This document shows positions 29,934 to 31,511 of a stretch of 31,511 bases of DNA, piece by piece. This DNA is from JAISXK01 sp031549625 (GTDB lineage Bacteria > Bacillota > Clostridia > Christensenellales > CAG-138): contig JAVBPK010000110.1 of assembly GCA_031549625.1 (NCBI GenBank), forward strand, positions 1 through 31,511. Direction: 5' to 3'. Below the pieces are notes generated by a model. That model was not told the origin of the DNA. It worked only from the letters and a program-made list of their open reading frames with translations, and searched no databases. The position numbers and the translations under genes were made by a program. The number at the start of each line of letters is the position of its first letter. Within the stretch, counting starts at the first letter, position 1.

Positions 29934-31511
29934 TTGGGTAAGCGCATATCTATGCTATGTTTCACAGCCATGCTTGTAATTTCATTGGCTGTGGTTTCGT
30001 TTGCGGACGGGCCGGAGGGCGAGCTGCCCCCGTTGGCGTTTACGCCTGTGCCGGAAGCCGTTCTTTCAGACGCGCCGCCGGCTGACCCTGCCTTTGTGCC
30101 GGTCATGGAAGAACCCGCCTTTACAGAGAGCGCCCCGGCCGGCGACGTGACTTTCCAGCCCGTTGACGACCCGATTCTTTTGCAGGACGGCCTGCAGCCT
30201 TCCGATCCGTCCGACCCGGTTGTCCTCACGATGGCAACCGGTTTGGAATCTCCCGGCGGGGATGAGCTCACAGACGGCGATCCTACGCCCGTGCCGCCAC
30301 CCGCACCCACACCTACGCCCGTATCTACACCTACGCCTATACCCGCATCTACACCTACGCCTACACCCGCACCTACGCCTACGCCAACGGATGCGGTGCC
30401 AACACCTACGCCGACGGATGCTACGCCTACGCCCACGCCGGCGGACGTCACCCCTACTCCCTCCGCAGCAACACCCACGCCGCTGCCCACCCCTACACCC
30501 ACGCTCATTCCCACGCCCTCGCCCACACCGGCGCAGTACGTGGAAATTACCGCGCAAGACGCCACAACGTCTTCCAAAGAAACTTCCTTCAATCTTTTAT
30601 ACCTCGCCTCCGCGCACGATGAGGCGGGCAATGCCGTGCAGGTGCAGGTTTCCAACGATGGCGGCTTCAATATAAACACGGCCGGCCAATACATCATTAC
30701 ATTCATGGCCGCGCACCCCGTCACAAACGAAGAATTCTACGCGAGCTGCGTTGTAACGGTTGAAGCGGTCGAACCCGAAGTCAACCAGAGCACGCTCAAA
30801 GGCTCCAGCGATTCCCGATACAGAAAATATCTGCAGTACCGCGATGAAGTCTCCGCGGAGCTGCAAACGCAAATGCAACGCATGCAAGAGCAATACAAGG
30901 ACCGCGTCGACTTGCTGCTGCGCGCATTCGTGGAAGCAAACCAGCATCAATTTCTGCAACAAATATACACCGGGCAGGTAGACGCGGACGATTTATCCGA
31001 AGCGGATCTCGCCGCCCAGATCGGCTACGCTGAAATGGAAACGCTGCTCATCAAAAACTGGGCGCAGGTTATCCCCGTGTATATCGCCAAGAATTCGCTT
31101 TCCCTTGAGGAACCGCTCGATATATTCAATTTGCGCAAAATCTCGTTCGATGGTATCGACAGCGTTTTCTGGGATATGCGTGATTTTCGTTTCGAACTGG
31201 TCGACGGCGTCGTCAAAATCATCGTACAGGAACGCAGCAGCGATGAAATGGCGGAGATATACGGTTTCGACGAAGCCCGCAAGGCACAGCTGGACGAACT
31301 GATGCAGCCGGAATTCCAGCGCCTGTTTGCCGCCCTTACCGGCGACAGCAGCTTCAGCGATATCAGTGCAGAACAAGTAGAAGCCATACTCGCTACACTG
31401 CCCGCCGGCCTGCATATGCAGCGCGAAAAAATCATACTCACCGCGCATACGCTGCTCGGTCAGGTAAAATATTTCTGGGGCGGCAAATACCCCACGCTTG
31501 GCTGGAATCCT
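29934..31511 (+). CDS. Secreted protein with Thr-Pro linker and start of an NlpC/P60-like domain (partial at right edge)
   Basis: The gene starts at TTG 29934, 7 bases after GGAGGG, and remains open to the window's right edge (526 codons). A signal peptide (GKRISMLCFTAMLVISLAVVSFA) is followed by an acidic/Pro-rich region and a Thr-Pro-rich low-complexity linker (about residues 117-201). Then comes a beta-rich segment with an extracellular-domain look and a helical, probably coiled region (YRKYLQYRDEVSAELQTQMQ). The last visible residues HTLLGQVKYFWGGKYPTLGWNP match the stretch preceding the catalytic Cys in NlpC/P60 peptidases of clostridia. It is therefore probably a cell-wall hydrolase; the catalytic residues lie outside the window. 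Confidence 0.85.
   Translation, partial: MGKRISMLCFTAMLVISLAVVSFADGPEGELPPLAFTPVPEAVLSDAPPADPAFVPVMEEPAFTESAPAGDVTFQPVDDPILLQDGLQPSDPSDPVVLTMATGLESPGGDELTDGDPTPVPPPAPTPTPVSTPTPIPASTPTPTPAPTPTPTDAVPTPTPTDATPTPTPADVTPTPSAATPTPLPTPTPTLIPTPSPTPAQYVEITAQDATTSSKETSFNLLYLASAHDEAGNAVQVQVSNDGGFNINTAGQYIITFMAAHPVTNEEFYASCVVTVEAVEPEVNQSTLKGSSDSRYRKYLQYRDEVSAELQTQMQRMQEQYKDRVDLLLRAFVEANQHQFLQQIYTGQVDADDLSEADLAAQIGYAEMETLLIKNWAQVIPVYIAKNSLSLEEPLDIFNLRKISFDGIDSVFWDMRDFRFELVDGVVKIIVQERSSDEMAEIYGFDEARKAQLDELMQPEFQRLFAALTGDSSFSDISAEQVEAILATLPAGLHMQREKIILTAHTLLGQVKYFWGGKYPTLGWNP
30282..30536 (+). repeat. Tandem CCTACGCC-type low-complexity coding repeat
   Basis: A degenerate hexamer-like repeat (variants of ACACCTACGCCC) encodes alternating Thr-Pro units with occasional Asp, Ala, Val and Ser. 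It forms a flexible spacer in the secreted protein and is a likely site of length variation by slippage. Confidence 0.85.

Noticed and set aside
30282..30536. CRISPR-like or regulatory tandem repeat
   Set aside because: The units are in frame, codon-sized and encode a Thr-Pro linker in an intact gene.
29930..30724. Minus-strand ORF rich in Gly and Val
   Set aside because: It is the antisense of the Thr-Pro repeat in the secreted protein; low-complexity DNA keeps several frames open.

Overview
The window looks like a chromosomal segment of a low-to-mid GC Gram-positive anaerobe of the Clostridia type. The reasons are strong AGGAGG-like ribosome binding sites with some TTG/GTG starts, a T-box riboswitch, the mnmG-rsmG-noc gene order, a PyrK/PyrD class 1B dihydroorotate dehydrogenase, a sortase-type anchor (PKTGD) on the first partial gene, and a secreted NlpC/P60-like protein at the right edge. 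I cannot assign genus or species.

Layout. (1) 1-346: C-terminus of a wall-anchored surface protein. (2) 621-10635, minus strand: a ten-gene catabolic operon. Its order of transcription is RraA-like aldolase, Ldh2-family dehydrogenase, cupin, creatininase-fold hydrolase, two zinc MDR dehydrogenases, a DctQ-DctM-DctP TRAP transporter and an aldehyde dehydrogenase. A divergent FCD-type GntR regulator (10878-11522) shares a promoter region with it. A xylose-isomerase-like TIM-barrel enzyme (11845-12651) and a small zinc-ribbon protein follow on the plus strand. (3) 13097-16841, minus: noc/parB-like gene, rsmG, mnmG. (4) 17022-18830, plus: consensus promoter, tryptophan-type T-box (specifier TGG) and a stand-alone TrpB2-type tryptophan synthase beta chain. 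(5) 18953-23255: an unknown small protein, a second FCD GntR regulator, and convergent to it a sodium:solute symporter and an N-acyl-D-amino-acid deacylase. (6) 23836-29435, minus: a compact pyrB-I-C-F-K-D-E pyrimidine operon with a leader that resembles E. coli pyrBI attenuation. (7) 29934-31511, plus: start of a secreted protein with a Thr-Pro-rich linker.

How the genes fit together. The TRAP transporter would import an organic acid or polyol-like substrate. The combination of MDR dehydrogenase, creatininase-fold hydrolase and TIM-barrel isomerase/epimerase resembles the IolM-IolN-IolO logic of the Thermotoga inositol pathway, here joined to an RraA aldolase, an Ldh2 dehydrogenase and an aldehyde dehydrogenase. 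The exact substrate is not readable from sequence. The palindrome TGATATATCG lies in both divergent promoters and is the natural candidate operator for the GntR protein.

Non-coding structure is rich. A 78-bp direct repeat (471-548 and 12999-13076) brackets the whole catabolic island plus its regulator. A separate family of mosaic, hairpin-packed repeats occurs at 2138-2213, 11523-11722 and 23439-23825. One copy sits at the 3' end of dctP, whose reading frame runs through it into the next gene.
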